From CAWGCE01 sp964480915 (lineage in GTDB: Bacteria > Planctomycetota > Planctomycetia > Pirellulales > Pirellulaceae): a DNA stretch of 64,000 bases. Below the pieces are notes generated by a model. The model saw only the letters and a list, made by a program, of their open reading frames with translations. It was not told the DNA's origin and made no database searches. Below, in pieces: positions 35,134-45,061 of the stretch (its first letter is position 1; each line of letters opens with the position of its first letter). The stretch lies in contig CAYZRS010000005.1 in the NCBI GenBank assembly GCA_964480915.1, forward strand, positions 62,001 to 126,000, in the 5' to 3' direction. Made by a program: the position numbers and the translations under genes.

Positions 35134-38100
35134 TCAGCTGCTTGGGAGCGTTTCGATCGCTCGGTCAATCCAGTCTAAAGTCAGGGCCATTTGGCATTCG
35201 AGTTCTCCAACGCAATCTTGCGCCGCCGCGAGTTCACCGGCTCTCACGTTTTGCAGAAGTTCCACCGATTTATCGTAAACCGAACTGGCCGCGAGGTTGC
35301 TCGCCACACCTTTCAGATGATGAGCGCGGGCCGCCAATGCTTCGGCGTCTGCCGAGGCGCTCGCCTGGCGGATTTGGGCCATGAATTCATCCGCACTTGC
35401 GCGAAACTCAGTCAGAATCTCGACAACGAAATCTTCTTCCCCCATACAACGCTCGACCAACTCGTCGAGGTTGATCAGTTCTTCCTGCAAATCGACCGAC
35501 GGAGCGAGCTTCTTCGTTGCCTCTTGGGGAGTCTCATGCGCCTCACCCTCGGTACTCACATCGACACCCGACTTGACGATAGGGACCGGCGCCTCTGGCG
35601 ATCGCAATTCTTGGTCAGCATTCAAGTACGACCTCGACAAATCGGTACTCGGCATCATTTCATCAGCATTCACAATCGGTCTGGCCATTTGATCCTGCTG
35701 CGGAACATTCGCATCGGGCGGACTAGGTCGCTCCCCCAGTTGCCGAACGATACTGTCAACCAACCGATCTCGATTGACCGGTTTGACAACATGATCGTTC
35801 ATACCGACGTCCAAACAACTTTCCCGTTCGCCCTGCATCGCGTTGGCCGTTAGCGCAATGATCGGCAATGGCTGCCTCGAGAGATGAGAAAGCTCTCCTT
35901 TCGATTCCATTTCGCGGATGCGTCTGGTTGCTTCTTTTCCATCGAGCACCGGCATGTTGCAGTCCATCAGGATGAGGTCAAAATCGTTTGTGGCGATGCA
36001 ATCGATCGCTTCCTGACCGTTGTTCGCTAAGGCACACTCGAACCCTGCCGACTTCAAAATCTGTTCCGCAACAATTTGATTGATATGGTTGTCATCGGTG
36101 ATCAAGATGACGGGCGGTCCGCTGCGAGACGACTTCGCCTGCGGCCGAGACATGGCAGATTCCTCCTGCCGACCCGCGATCTCTTGGGCTTTGGCCGACT
36201 TGAAAAGTGCCGTCGTTACCGAATCGTACAGCTGCGATTGCCGGACGGGCTTTGTTAATGCGGCAGCCAAGCCCAGCGCGCGGACTCGTTGAGCAAAGAT
36301 ACAGTTGGAACTCGAGCTAAGCACAATGACGGGCAGCTTCTTCAGCCGAGGATGGGATTTGATCAACTCGGCCAAATCGAGCCCATCCAATTCAGGCATG
36401 TTGTAGTCGAGGATCACGATGTCGAACGGTGTTGCCGATTCCAGGCTCGCCTCTAACTGACCAAGCGCATCAAGCGGGTTCGTAATCGTCGTCGACGCGA
36501 ATCCCCAGCCTCCGAGTTGCTCTCGCAGGATCTCGAGGTTCGTTTCGTTATCATCGACGACTAATGCGTTGGCACCCGTCAGCTGCTGCTTGAACCAAGT
36601 CGGGGTTTCTCGCGTCACTTCCATGGGCACTTCCAACCAGAATGTTGAACCTTCTCCTTCCTTGCTTTCGAGCCCCACCTCGCCGCCCATCAGTTCGCCT
36701 AATTGCTTGGCAATCGCAAGCCCCAGTCCGCTGCCGCCGTATTTGCGCGTCGTGGAGGAATCGACTTGGGTAAAGATGGAAAACAACTTCTCGTGCGCTG
36801 CCGCGGGAATGCCGATCCCCGTATCGGTGACCGCAAACCGGATCAAGACGCGGCCGCTGAGCTGATTTTTGGCGGTGATGTCGAGCCTCACCTCGCCGTC
36901 GTCCGTGAATTTGACAGCATTTGTGAGATAGTTCAAAAGCACCTGTCGGATACGATCAGGATCTCCAACGACCTCGGACGGAACTTCCGAACTGATGCGG
37001 CAACACAATTCCAACTGTTTCGATTCCGCGCTGATCGCGACAACTTCGGCCGTATCCTCCACTAAATCGTGCAGGGAGAATTTCATATGCTCGAGTTCAA
37101 GTTTTCCCGATTCAATCTTGGAAAAGTCGAGCACATCGTTGATCAGACCGAGCAGCGCTTGAGCCGACGCGTGTCCAATTCGGACATAGTGCTGATTCTG
37201 CTGAGACAATTCGGCCTGACCGAGTAAGTCCAGCATGCCCACGACTCCATTGAGCGGCGTCCGAATCTCGTGGCTCATGTTGGCCAAAAAGGCACTCTTG
37301 GCTCGATTGGCTTCCTCGGCGGCTTGTACTTCAAGGAACGCCTGTAGTTTAATTTCGGTCACATCCGTTACCGAACCTTGATAGTACAGAAGCGTCCCAT
37401 TGCGATCGCGGATGGGCTGCAGGGACTCTGACAAGCAAACCGTTGTGCCGTCTTCTCGCAAGAAACGTGATTCGAATCCTTGCACGACACCCTGATCGCG
37501 AAGCTGATCCTCAAACAACTTCCGATCGGCCTCATCTCGATACCAGAACGGCACCAATTCTGCTGACGCATTTAGAATTTGGTCCTGGTCAAGCTGTAAG
37601 ATCGAAGCGAGTGCTGGGTTCACACTCGCAAACGAACCATCCGAATTCTTCTGATAGATTCCATCGGTCGCATTTTCAAAAATTAGACGAAAGCGACGTT
37701 CCGCCAACTTCAACGCATCCACCGCCTGCTCTCGCTCTTCGATTTCCGTCGTTACCCGGTGAATCACACGATTGTACTTTTCGGCGATCTGCCCGACTTC
37801 CGTGTGCGGTTCGACGTCGACATTTTGCGAGAAATCGCCCTTCCGTTCTTGATCGTGCATCACGGAAAGCAAATCGATCAGTTCGGTATTGGCGCCATGT
37901 TCCGATATATTCAAACCCAAACGCTCGTCCTCAGCGCTAACTCGTAACGGAAAGAAACGATTGATGACGCGGAAGAGAACGTACGGAATGCAAAATGCCC
38001 ACAAGAAACAGACGATGACCCCTTGGAACTGAACGCTTAGTTGGGCGAATCGACTGACGCCACCCAGGTGCTCTGACGGAATAAACAGCGGTACCGACAA

Positions 38101-39075
38101 GATGGCCCACGTGCCGGCAAACGCGTGCACGGGCACAGCAGCAATCGCATCGTCGACATGAAATCTCGCCAGTAGTCGCACGCCGGCAAAGCAGATCGTG
38201 CTGGCGACCATCGAGGTGATGACCGCTCCGATTGGATCGAGAAAATGGCAGGCAGCCGTCACCGACACGAGCCCTGAAATCACACCATTAAAAAGATCGT
38301 TAATGATTAACTTGCGCTCGACGAAGTAGGACAGCGCGACACCGACGACGCCACCCGCGGCGGCCGCCAAGTTCGTATTCACCAGAATGCGGGGCACTCT
38401 GCCGGTTAGCCCTAACTCGCTACCGCCATTGAAGCCCCACCATCCAAACCACAGCAAGATGACGCCAAACGTTGCCAGAGGCAAATTGTGACCGTTGATC
38501 GGTCGCGCTCCAGGTCCGAATCGACCGATTCGAGCACCCACCACCAGGATCATCGCCAGCGAAACCCAGCCACCAACACAGTGAACGACGGAGGCGCCCG
38601 CAAAATCGATGAAACCAAGGTTTTCCAGCCACCCCGGCGTGCCACCCAAAGCGCCACCCCACACCCAGCTGCCGAAGAGCGGATAGATAAACACAGAAAT
38701 CAAACAGGCAGCTAGAACATAGCTACCAAATCGCACGCGTTCGGCAACCGCGCCCGACAAGATGGTGGTCGCCGTCCCGCAGAACACCAGCTGGAACAGA
38801 AAAAATGCGACCAACTTGCTGCTGTCGAGATTGGAAAAGAAATAGTGGCACTGCTGGTCGGGTCGGGCAACCGCGAACATCAGGCCGAATCCGACAGCCC
38901 AGAAGACGATTCCCGTCACGCAAAAATCGACCAAGTTCTTGGTCGCCACGTTGATGCTATTCTTGGCACGAACAAGCCCGCTTTCTAGAAAGCAGAAACC
39001 ACCTTGCATGAGCATGACGGTCGCTGCCGATAAGAGGACATAGAGCGTATCAATCTTGTGTAATTCAAAGTCCAT
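35134..39075 (-). CDS. Ammonium transporter-fused hybrid sensor histidine kinase (Amt-PAS-HisKA-HATPase-REC-REC-HPt)
   Basis: The product has 1313 residues from ATG 39075; a TTG 36 bases upstream is a weaker choice. Residues 1-375 are a complete Amt/Rh domain with about 11 spans. Asp157 (FIDFAG), His165 (VVHCVGG) and His317 (PVHAFAG) correspond to the conserved Asp and twin-His pore residues of AmtB, and the FGWWGFNGGS loop is kept. A HAMP-like linker (about 390-445) and a PAS domain (about 460-580) lead to the kinase core: H-box His602 (ANMSHEIRTPL), N box NYLTNAVKF, and G boxes TDTGIGIP and GGSGLGLA. Two receivers (Asp in ILDYNMPELDG and LMDCNMPVLDG) and an HPt domain (AHHLKG) follow. It should sense ammonium and feed a phosphorelay. 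The gene lies 68 bases downstream of the GGDEF-EAL gene. Confidence 0.93.
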   Translation of the reverse strand: MDFELHKIDTLYVLLSAATVMLMQGGFCFLESGLVRAKNSINVATKNLVDFCVTGIVFWAVGFGLMFAVARPDQQCHYFFSNLDSSKLVAFFLFQLVFCGTATTILSGAVAERVRFGSYVLAACLISVFIYPLFGSWVWGGALGGTPGWLENLGFIDFAGASVVHCVGGWVSLAMILVVGARIGRFGPGARPINGHNLPLATFGVILLWFGWWGFNGGSELGLTGRVPRILVNTNLAAAAGGVVGVALSYFVERKLIINDLFNGVISGLVSVTAACHFLDPIGAVITSMVASTICFAGVRLLARFHVDDAIAAVPVHAFAGTWAILSVPLFIPSEHLGGVSRFAQLSVQFQGVIVCFLWAFCIPYVLFRVINRFFPLRVSAEDERLGLNISEHGANTELIDLLSVMHDQERKGDFSQNVDVEPHTEVGQIAEKYNRVIHRVTTEIEEREQAVDALKLAERRFRLIFENATDGIYQKNSDGSFASVNPALASILQLDQDQILNASAELVPFWYRDEADRKLFEDQLRDQGVVQGFESRFLREDGTTVCLSESLQPIRDRNGTLLYYQGSVTDVTEIKLQAFLEVQAAEEANRAKSAFLANMSHEIRTPLNGVVGMLDLLGQAELSQQNQHYVRIGHASAQALLGLINDVLDFSKIESGKLELEHMKFSLHDLVEDTAEVVAISAESKQLELCCRISSEVPSEVVGDPDRIRQVLLNYLTNAVKFTDDGEVRLDITAKNQLSGRVLIRFAVTDTGIGIPAAAHEKLFSIFTQVDSSTTRKYGGSGLGLAIAKQLGELMGGEVGLESKEGEGSTFWLEVPMEVTRETPTWFKQQLTGANALVVDDNETNLEILREQLGGWGFASTTITNPLDALGQLEASLESATPFDIVILDYNMPELDGLDLAELIKSHPRLKKLPVIVLSSSSNCIFAQRVRALGLAAALTKPVRQSQLYDSVTTALFKSAKAQEIAGRQEESAMSRPQAKSSRSGPPVILITDDNHINQIVAEQILKSAGFECALANNGQEAIDCIATNDFDLILMDCNMPVLDGKEATRRIREMESKGELSHLSRQPLPIIALTANAMQGERESCLDVGMNDHVVKPVNRDRLVDSIVRQLGERPSPPDANVPQQDQMARPIVNADEMMPSTDLSRSYLNADQELRSPEAPVPIVKSGVDVSTEGEAHETPQEATKKLAPSVDLQEELINLDELVERCMGEEDFVVEILTEFRASADEFMAQIRQASASADAEALAARAHHLKGVASNLAASSVYDKSVELLQNVRAGELAAAQDCVGELECQMALTLDWIDRAIETLPSS

Positions 39076-39143
39076 GGTCGTCACAAAAATCCCCGTAGTT
39101 GGCGCCGGCAATTAGCGCCGAAACATTACATTTTTCCTTTGAG

Positions 39144-41297
39144 TTAAGCTGGTGCTGGCCATACGCCAGCGTTGTTTTCCATCGCCGAAATGAACTCACT
39201 CGCTTCGACGGGCCGCGAAAACAGGTAACCTTGCCCGATCGTGCAGCCGGCTTCGAGCAACTTTTGACGCTGGGCTGCTGTCTCGACCCCTTCCGCAACA
39301 AGCTGTAAATCAAGTCCCGCGGACAGCCCAGTAATCGCCTTGATAATGGCAATGTTCGATTTGTGTTCCATATTCAAGACGAACGAACGGTCGATCTTGA
39401 TCGTGTCGAGCGGCAAGCGATGCAGATAGGCCAAAGAGGAATAACCGGTTCCGAAATCATCCAGGCTGATTTGGACTCCTCGATCGCGAATCGCTGCGAG
39501 GATTTTGGTCGTCTTATCGGCATCTACCATGATGCCGCTTTCGGTGACTTCAAGCCGCAATCCGACGGTATCCAGCTGATGTTTCTTGAGGACCTCATCA
39601 ACCGTTTCGACCAACTGACCGCGGTGAAATTGACGCGGGGAGAGATTCACCGCGACCCAGAACTCTTCTGGAAGTCGAGCCGTTTTTTTCCACTCCGCCA
39701 GCTGTCGACACGCTTCGTCCATGACCCAACGACCAAGCGGTACGATCAGCCCCGTCTCTTCCGCCGTAGAAATAAAGTCGTTGGGAGGCACCATGCCCCG
39801 TTCTGCGTGACACCAACGCACCAGCGCTTCGGCGCCCAACGCCTGCCCGGTTTCTAGATTCACAATGGGTTGGTAATGGAGAACGAACTCGTCCGAGGTA
39901 ATCGCCCGATGAAGTTCGTTTTCTAGATCGAGCCGTGCTTTCACCTTCTGATGCATGCGCGGGTCGTAACAACAAGCACACGACTTTCCTTGCGCTTTTG
40001 CTTGGTACATGGCGGTGTCGGCTTCGCGAAGCAAGTCTTGGGCGCCTACGCAGCGGTCGGACACCGAGCTGTACCCGATGCTCAAAGTGACGAACACCTC
40101 GCGGTCATTGCTCAGCTTGATTGGCTCGTCCAGGCTGCCGATGATGCGTTCGGCAACAAGTTCCGAGACGTCTTCTCCCTCGACATGCTTCACCAAAACG
40201 GCAAATTCATCACCGCCAATCCGAGAAACAATCGAATCAGAATTTCGAAGGCACGATTCGATTCGTCGAGCCACTGCAATCAACAGTTGGTCACCGGCGT
40301 CGTGGCCAAACCCGTCATTGACGAGCTTGAAGTTATCGATGTCGAGGTACAGCACCGAAAAATGTGCAACCGGAGATCGACGAAATTGCTCAAAACTGCG
40401 ATCGACACGTTCTTTAAATAGCAACCGATTCGGCAGTCCTGTCAACGCGTCGGCCACCTTGCCTTCCGTGACATCGGTCAAAGAACCGGCGATGCGAATC
40501 GCCCGTTGCTCTTGGTCCCGCACCGCTAACCCGCGACACAGCATCCACCGGTAGGAATTGTCACAACGTTGGATCCGTAACTCCATTTCGAAATGTGGTG
40601 TTTCGCCCGTCAGGTGGAGATCGAGCTCTGCCTCAACGCGTTCGAAATCGTCACGATGGATCCGACCTAAGAATTCTTGTGGACTATCGATGGGGTGATT
40701 CTCGGCCAGTCCCACCATCGCTTTCCAACGCGGCGAATAATACACCTCGTCGGTGATCAGATTCCAATCCCAGAGTCCGTCATTGGCTCCTTGAGCCGCG
40801 AGTGCATACCGCTGCTCGCTCTCTCGTAAGGCCGATTGAGCCGCGCGGAGTCGCAGTTGCGTTCTGACACGCGCGGCCGTAACACCAGGGTCAATCGGCT
40901 TGTTGACGTAGTCATTGGCTCCCAGATCAAACGCGCGGATGACTTGCTCACGTTCATCGGACGCCGTGACCATGATGACCGGCAAGGCGGCCTCGTCCTG
41001 CTCAGAACGAATTTGCATCAGGACTTCGAACCCATCCATGTTCGGCATCGAAATGTCCAAGAGAACGAGGCTGAAATCGCCTTCCGCAATCAGCTCTAAA
41101 GCCGCTTCGCCACTGTCGGCCTCGACCGTTTCGATGTCGTATCGAGCCAGCATGCGTCGCAGCAGGGTGCGATTGATTTGCTCGTCATCGACCACCAATA
41201 CTCGATCTGAACTCGCCTCGCTAGAACGCCGGCGAGCCCTCTTCACCACAGCGGCAGTGCCCTGCTCGCGTTGCGAATATTGGTATGTTGTTTCCAC
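39144..41297 (-). CDS. Response regulator with PAS, GGDEF and EAL domains
   Basis: The product has 717 residues. A receiver domain (about 31-150) has its phospho-acceptor Asp81 (LLDISMPNMDG), the acidic pair VVDDE and the Lys of KPID. A PAS domain follows (about 155-280, YRWMLCRG type). The GGDEF domain is intact (DALTGLPNR; RIGGDEFAVL). The EAL domain keeps its catalytic motifs (AEALVRW, LEVTESGIM, LDDFGTGYSS, EGVET). Both synthesis and breakdown of c-di-GMP are possible; net activity cannot be read from sequence. It ends 68 bases upstream of the ammonium-sensor kinase on the same strand, so it is the natural target of that phosphorelay. Confidence 0.95.
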   Translation of the reverse strand: METTYQYSQREQGTAAVVKRARRRSSEASSDRVLVVDDEQINRTLLRRMLARYDIETVEADSGEAALELIAEGDFSLVLLDISMPNMDGFEVLMQIRSEQDEAALPVIMVTASDEREQVIRAFDLGANDYVNKPIDPGVTAARVRTQLRLRAAQSALRESEQRYALAAQGANDGLWDWNLITDEVYYSPRWKAMVGLAENHPIDSPQEFLGRIHRDDFERVEAELDLHLTGETPHFEMELRIQRCDNSYRWMLCRGLAVRDQEQRAIRIAGSLTDVTEGKVADALTGLPNRLLFKERVDRSFEQFRRSPVAHFSVLYLDIDNFKLVNDGFGHDAGDQLLIAVARRIESCLRNSDSIVSRIGGDEFAVLVKHVEGEDVSELVAERIIGSLDEPIKLSNDREVFVTLSIGYSSVSDRCVGAQDLLREADTAMYQAKAQGKSCACCYDPRMHQKVKARLDLENELHRAITSDEFVLHYQPIVNLETGQALGAEALVRWCHAERGMVPPNDFISTAEETGLIVPLGRWVMDEACRQLAEWKKTARLPEEFWVAVNLSPRQFHRGQLVETVDEVLKKHQLDTVGLRLEVTESGIMVDADKTTKILAAIRDRGVQISLDDFGTGYSSLAYLHRLPLDTIKIDRSFVLNMEHKSNIAIIKAITGLSAGLDLQLVAEGVETAAQRQKLLEAGCTIGQGYLFSRPVEASEFISAMENNAGVWPAPA

Positions 41298-41508
41298 AAT
41301 TTGATCCCTTCACATTGGTCAGCCAATATGTAGGTTGTGGGCATCATCCAAGCCGGGACATTCGTGCCGGGTGCGGGTAAGAACCAACGCCGAATCCTCG
41401 GCCTGTGCCGCCATTCCGGCCTTCATCGACCGTGACAGCGCGAGTATTGCCTAGGAAGTGGGGGTCCTCCCCGCCCCGAAGAACTTCTCGCGCCAGGCAT
41501 TAATCACT

Positions 41509-41973
41509 TCAATCGTCGCTACCGCGCCGTTCCCCGATGATGTGGTTAATCAGCCCGATCAACAGCTGATCATGGAAAGTCAAATCGACTTCGGTCGTTA
41601 CTTTCCAGCGATTGAAGAACCAGTGTTTATGACTGCGGGCAATCTCTTGACCGCGAATCGTGACCTTATGAAGATTGGCGAGAGCTCCCACGGGAAACAT
41701 CACCGCCTCACCAATACTCAATTGCACCTTCCATTTCGTCGATAGAAACGCCGCCTTGGCCGCTTCACCGTAGATATCACCGGTTTGGGTATCGACCAGC
41801 AAGAAGCGACTCTTAAACATCGACGGCTTGCGCAATTCGAATTCGTTTTCACCAAGTAGATGGATGGTCAACGATTCGCTCAACCATTTCGTACTGAAGG
41901 TACCGCGTGGTCTTCCCTGAAAGAAAAGAACGTATTGGTTGCCGAACCAGCGCTTCGCTTTTGCTTCCAGCAT
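41509..41973 (-). CDS. Small protein of unknown function, divergent from the M1 aminopeptidase
   Basis: The product has 154 residues from ATG 41973. The open frame continues upstream to 42141, but those residues are Ser/Thr/Arg-rich and the earlier start would overlap the neighbour's promoter region. The sequence alternates beta-strand-like stretches (FFQGRPRGTFSTKWLSES, LLVDTQTGDIYGEAA, HKVTIRGQEIARSHKHWFF), suggesting an all-beta fold possibly of tubby/LURP-one type; this is only a guess. It has no signal peptide or membrane span. Downstream (41298-41508) nothing is seen. Confidence 0.55.
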   Translation of the reverse strand: MLEAKAKRWFGNQYVLFFQGRPRGTFSTKWLSESLTIHLLGENEFELRKPSMFKSRFLLVDTQTGDIYGEAAKAAFLSTKWKVQLSIGEAVMFPVGALANLHKVTIRGQEIARSHKHWFFNRWKVTTEVDLTFHDQLLIGLINHIIGERRGSDD

Positions 41974-42184
41974 GCTTTCTCCCTCACGCCATTTCAGCAG
42001 ATTCGTATTGGAGAATACACCCACTCCTAAAGGGAAGCGACACGAAGTCGTCGACGACGCCATTTTTCGCAAAAGAGCGGCCGTTCCCAGGGCGTTCATG
42101 CTTGTGGTCACCCACGTTCGAACCAACAATGGAGACTTCATGTCGTCTTCAGGACGGCTCGTATCATTTACGGAGCGATTTCTT

Positions 42185-45049
42185 ATGAAGCGTTGGGCAA
42201 ATTCGATTCTGACAATTCGCTACCTCAGCTACTGCCTGCTGACCGTCGGTCTCTTACCATCAGTCACCGCCGCGGAAGAACAGGCGACGATCTGTCGCTA
42301 CTGTGAACACGCACACCAGGCGGCTCCTTCGTCCCACGGTTCCATTCATTACGCGCCGGACCGCGTCGTCGATGTGACGCACATTAAACTGGATGTGACG
42401 CCTAACTTTGAGGAGGAGTCGGTCGAAGTGATCGCTCGGCTGTCCTTCAAGCCTCTGATGAAACCGCTGGAAGAGTTGCGATTGGACGGTGTCGAACTCG
42501 ACGTCCAACAAGTCACCAGTTCTTCGCGCGTCCGTGATTTTTCAACGTCGGCAGAAGCGGTCACGATCTTGTTCGAGGAACCGATTACCTCCGGCACCGA
42601 CTCGTGGGTCGAAATCACCTACTCGGCCCGACCGACTCGCGGGCTCTATTTCCGCACACCAAAAATGGGATACCCCGAAACCGACACTCATTTGTGGACC
42701 CAAGGCGAACCGCACGAAGCGCGCCACTGGTTCCCCTGTTTCGACTATCCCAACGAGCGCAGTTCGACCGAGATCATTTGCCATGTCCCTCAAGAGATGA
42801 CGGTCCTTTCCAACGGCAAACGGCTCAGCGAATCGGTCGAAGGGGACATCAAAACGGTCCATTGGAAGCAAGAGAAGCCGCACGCAAACTACTTGATCTG
42901 CCTCGTCGCTGGCCATTTCGAAAAATTGGAAAAATCCCACCGCGATGTCCCACTCGCATTCTTCTCGCAACCCAGCATCGCCGCCCATGCCAAGAACTCG
43001 TTCCGCGACACGCCGGAGATCATGAATTTCTTTGAAGAGGAAATTGGCGTCCCCTTCCCCTGGGACAAATACTATCAGGTCACCATTCGCGATTTCATGT
43101 GGGGCGGCATGGAGAATACGTCGCTGACGACGCTGACGCATAGCACCGTCTTCGCCGAAGAAACGGAGAACATTCACTCTTCGCGCGGACTCGACGCGCA
43201 CGAGATGGCGCACCAGTGGTTTGGAGATTACGTTACGTGCAAAGACTGGAGTCATCTCTGGTTGAATGAAGGCTTTGCCACCTTCTATACGCACTTATTC
43301 AAGGGCTACAAAGCGGGCGAAGAGGAAATGCTGTACGGGCTTTACCGAGACGCCGAAGGTCGCATTCTCACACAAGGTAAAGACAAACGGCCGATCGTTT
43401 ACAAGGGCTACGAGAGCGCCGGTGAACAGTTTGATTATCGTGCGTACCCGAAAGGGAGTTGGGTCCTGCACATGCTCAGGTCTCAATTAGGCCCCGAACT
43501 TTATCGTCAGTGCATCCAAGCCTACCTGGAACGACACGCGCTCTCGCCCGTCGTCACCGCCGACTTGGTGCGAGTCATCGAAGAGCAAACCGGTCAATCG
43601 TTCGACCGATTTTTCGATCAATGGGTTTTTCGGCCTCGCTTCCCAGACCTACAAGTCAATTACAGCTGGAATCCGAAAAAGCAGCTCGCCCGTGTCACGG
43701 TCAAGCAGACACACGAAACGGATGACGATGTACGACTGTTCGAATTCCCGACGAAGCTGCGATTTTATGTCAATGGCGAAATCGTCGATCATGAAGTCGA
43801 GATCAACGAACAGCAGCATGATTTTTACATCGCACTGGCCGACGAACCGGCCGTGTTCCGCTTCGATCCCGATTATTCGGTACTGGCCAAAGTGAACGTG
43901 AACGTCGGAGGGCGGCGCGGCAAATCGCTAAAGATGTTGGCCACCCAACTGAAGAACGACGACGACGTGATGGGCCGATTGCTGGCAGTGAAAGAATTGG
44001 CCACCCAAAGCGGTCGACAGAAGAAAGCACAAGCGGTCGAACTGCTCGCCCAGACACTCGCGCAAGACCCTTTTTGGGGCGTCCGCGTCAGAGCAGCCAA
44101 AGCATTGCAGAAAATCGCGACGGACGAATCGTTTACCGCGCTAAGCTCCCATGTTGATCAACAGGACGCGCGGGTCCGTGATGAGGTCGTGTTTGCACTT
44201 GGAAAATCTTATCGGCCAGAGACGCTGGACCAGCTAAAGCAGCTCTACCAGTCGGAATCCAATCCGGAAATTCGGAGCACCGTCGTTCGTGCGCTCGGCA
44301 AATTCGATGCGAAAGAGACGCAAGCGATCGTCAAGCAGGCCCTGGCCACCAAATCGTTTAAGAATGAAGAAGCCGCGGCAGCCATCCGCGCCGTGCGAAC
44401 GCAGAACAACCTCAGGCTCCGCAAGCATTTGCAAGCCATGTTGACCAGTCGAGGCAACGAACTTGGCAGCCGGACGCTGGGGGAAGGGCTGAATACACTA
44501 GCACAGCTGTCGCGCCCGACCAAAAAGAAAAGAGAAACCCGCGATTTCATTGAAGGCTATTTGGACCATCCGAAGGCGACGGTTCGACTCGCGGCAGTTC
44601 GCGCTTTGGGCGAGCTGGGCGACCCGTCGGCGGAGGGACTGTTGGAATCACTCTCTTCCGACCGCGATGATCGTCTGGCAAAAGTCGCCGCGACCGCCAT
44701 CAAAAAATTGCGGGACGAGACTCCTTTCGTCCCCGGCGAAGTTGCCGAACTGCGCAAGATCATTAACGAATTAAAGGGGGAATACGATGCGCTACGAAAC
44801 GAGCTGGAACAACTCAAACTGAGTTCCGCGGCCCGGCAACAAACGCCCGAAAACCCAGAAAGCGAAGCCGATGAAGCGGCCGAGTCATCGAGTTCAGACG
44901 ATTCCGACGACGCAACTGAATCCGATGGTACGAACGAGCAAGGCGAGAAGGAATTGGCCAGAGACAAAGCCAAACGGCGTTCCAAGAGGCGCAAGCGGGA
45001 GGCAGCCCCGACAAGCGATACGCCCCGAAACGCCGCTGATGAAGTCTAG
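42185..45049 (+). CDS. Exported M1 family aminopeptidase with HEAT repeats
   Basis: The product has 954 residues from ATG 42185, which puts a signal peptide (KRWANSILTIRYLSYCLLTVGLLPSVTAA) at the very N-terminus; the open frame starts earlier, at 41939, but overlaps the divergent gene. The exopeptidase motif GGMEN lies near residue 307. The zinc site is H339EMAH343 with Glu362 in WLNEGFATF, the HEXXH-x18-E pattern of M1 enzymes. Residues about 590-850 contain HEAT-like helical repeats (repeated VRxxVVxALGKF-type units). A coiled coil and a highly acidic then basic tail follow. It would trim N-terminal residues from peptides in the periplasm. A putative membrane protein gene follows after 12 bases. 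Confidence 0.9.
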   Translation: MKRWANSILTIRYLSYCLLTVGLLPSVTAAEEQATICRYCEHAHQAAPSSHGSIHYAPDRVVDVTHIKLDVTPNFEEESVEVIARLSFKPLMKPLEELRLDGVELDVQQVTSSSRVRDFSTSAEAVTILFEEPITSGTDSWVEITYSARPTRGLYFRTPKMGYPETDTHLWTQGEPHEARHWFPCFDYPNERSSTEIICHVPQEMTVLSNGKRLSESVEGDIKTVHWKQEKPHANYLICLVAGHFEKLEKSHRDVPLAFFSQPSIAAHAKNSFRDTPEIMNFFEEEIGVPFPWDKYYQVTIRDFMWGGMENTSLTTLTHSTVFAEETENIHSSRGLDAHEMAHQWFGDYVTCKDWSHLWLNEGFATFYTHLFKGYKAGEEEMLYGLYRDAEGRILTQGKDKRPIVYKGYESAGEQFDYRAYPKGSWVLHMLRSQLGPELYRQCIQAYLERHALSPVVTADLVRVIEEQTGQSFDRFFDQWVFRPRFPDLQVNYSWNPKKQLARVTVKQTHETDDDVRLFEFPTKLRFYVNGEIVDHEVEINEQQHDFYIALADEPAVFRFDPDYSVLAKVNVNVGGRRGKSLKMLATQLKNDDDVMGRLLAVKELATQSGRQKKAQAVELLAQTLAQDPFWGVRVRAAKALQKIATDESFTALSSHVDQQDARVRDEVVFALGKSYRPETLDQLKQLYQSESNPEIRSTVVRALGKFDAKETQAIVKQALATKSFKNEEAAAAIRAVRTQNNLRLRKHLQAMLTSRGNELGSRTLGEGLNTLAQLSRPTKKKRETRDFIEGYLDHPKATVRLAAVRALGELGDPSAEGLLESLSSDRDDRLAKVAATAIKKLRDETPFVPGEVAELRKIINELKGEYDALRNELEQLKLSSAARQQTPENPESEADEAAESSSSDDSDDATESDGTNEQGEKELARDKAKRRSKRRKREAAPTSDTPRNAADEV

Positions 45050-45061
45050 AAGCTGAGCCAC

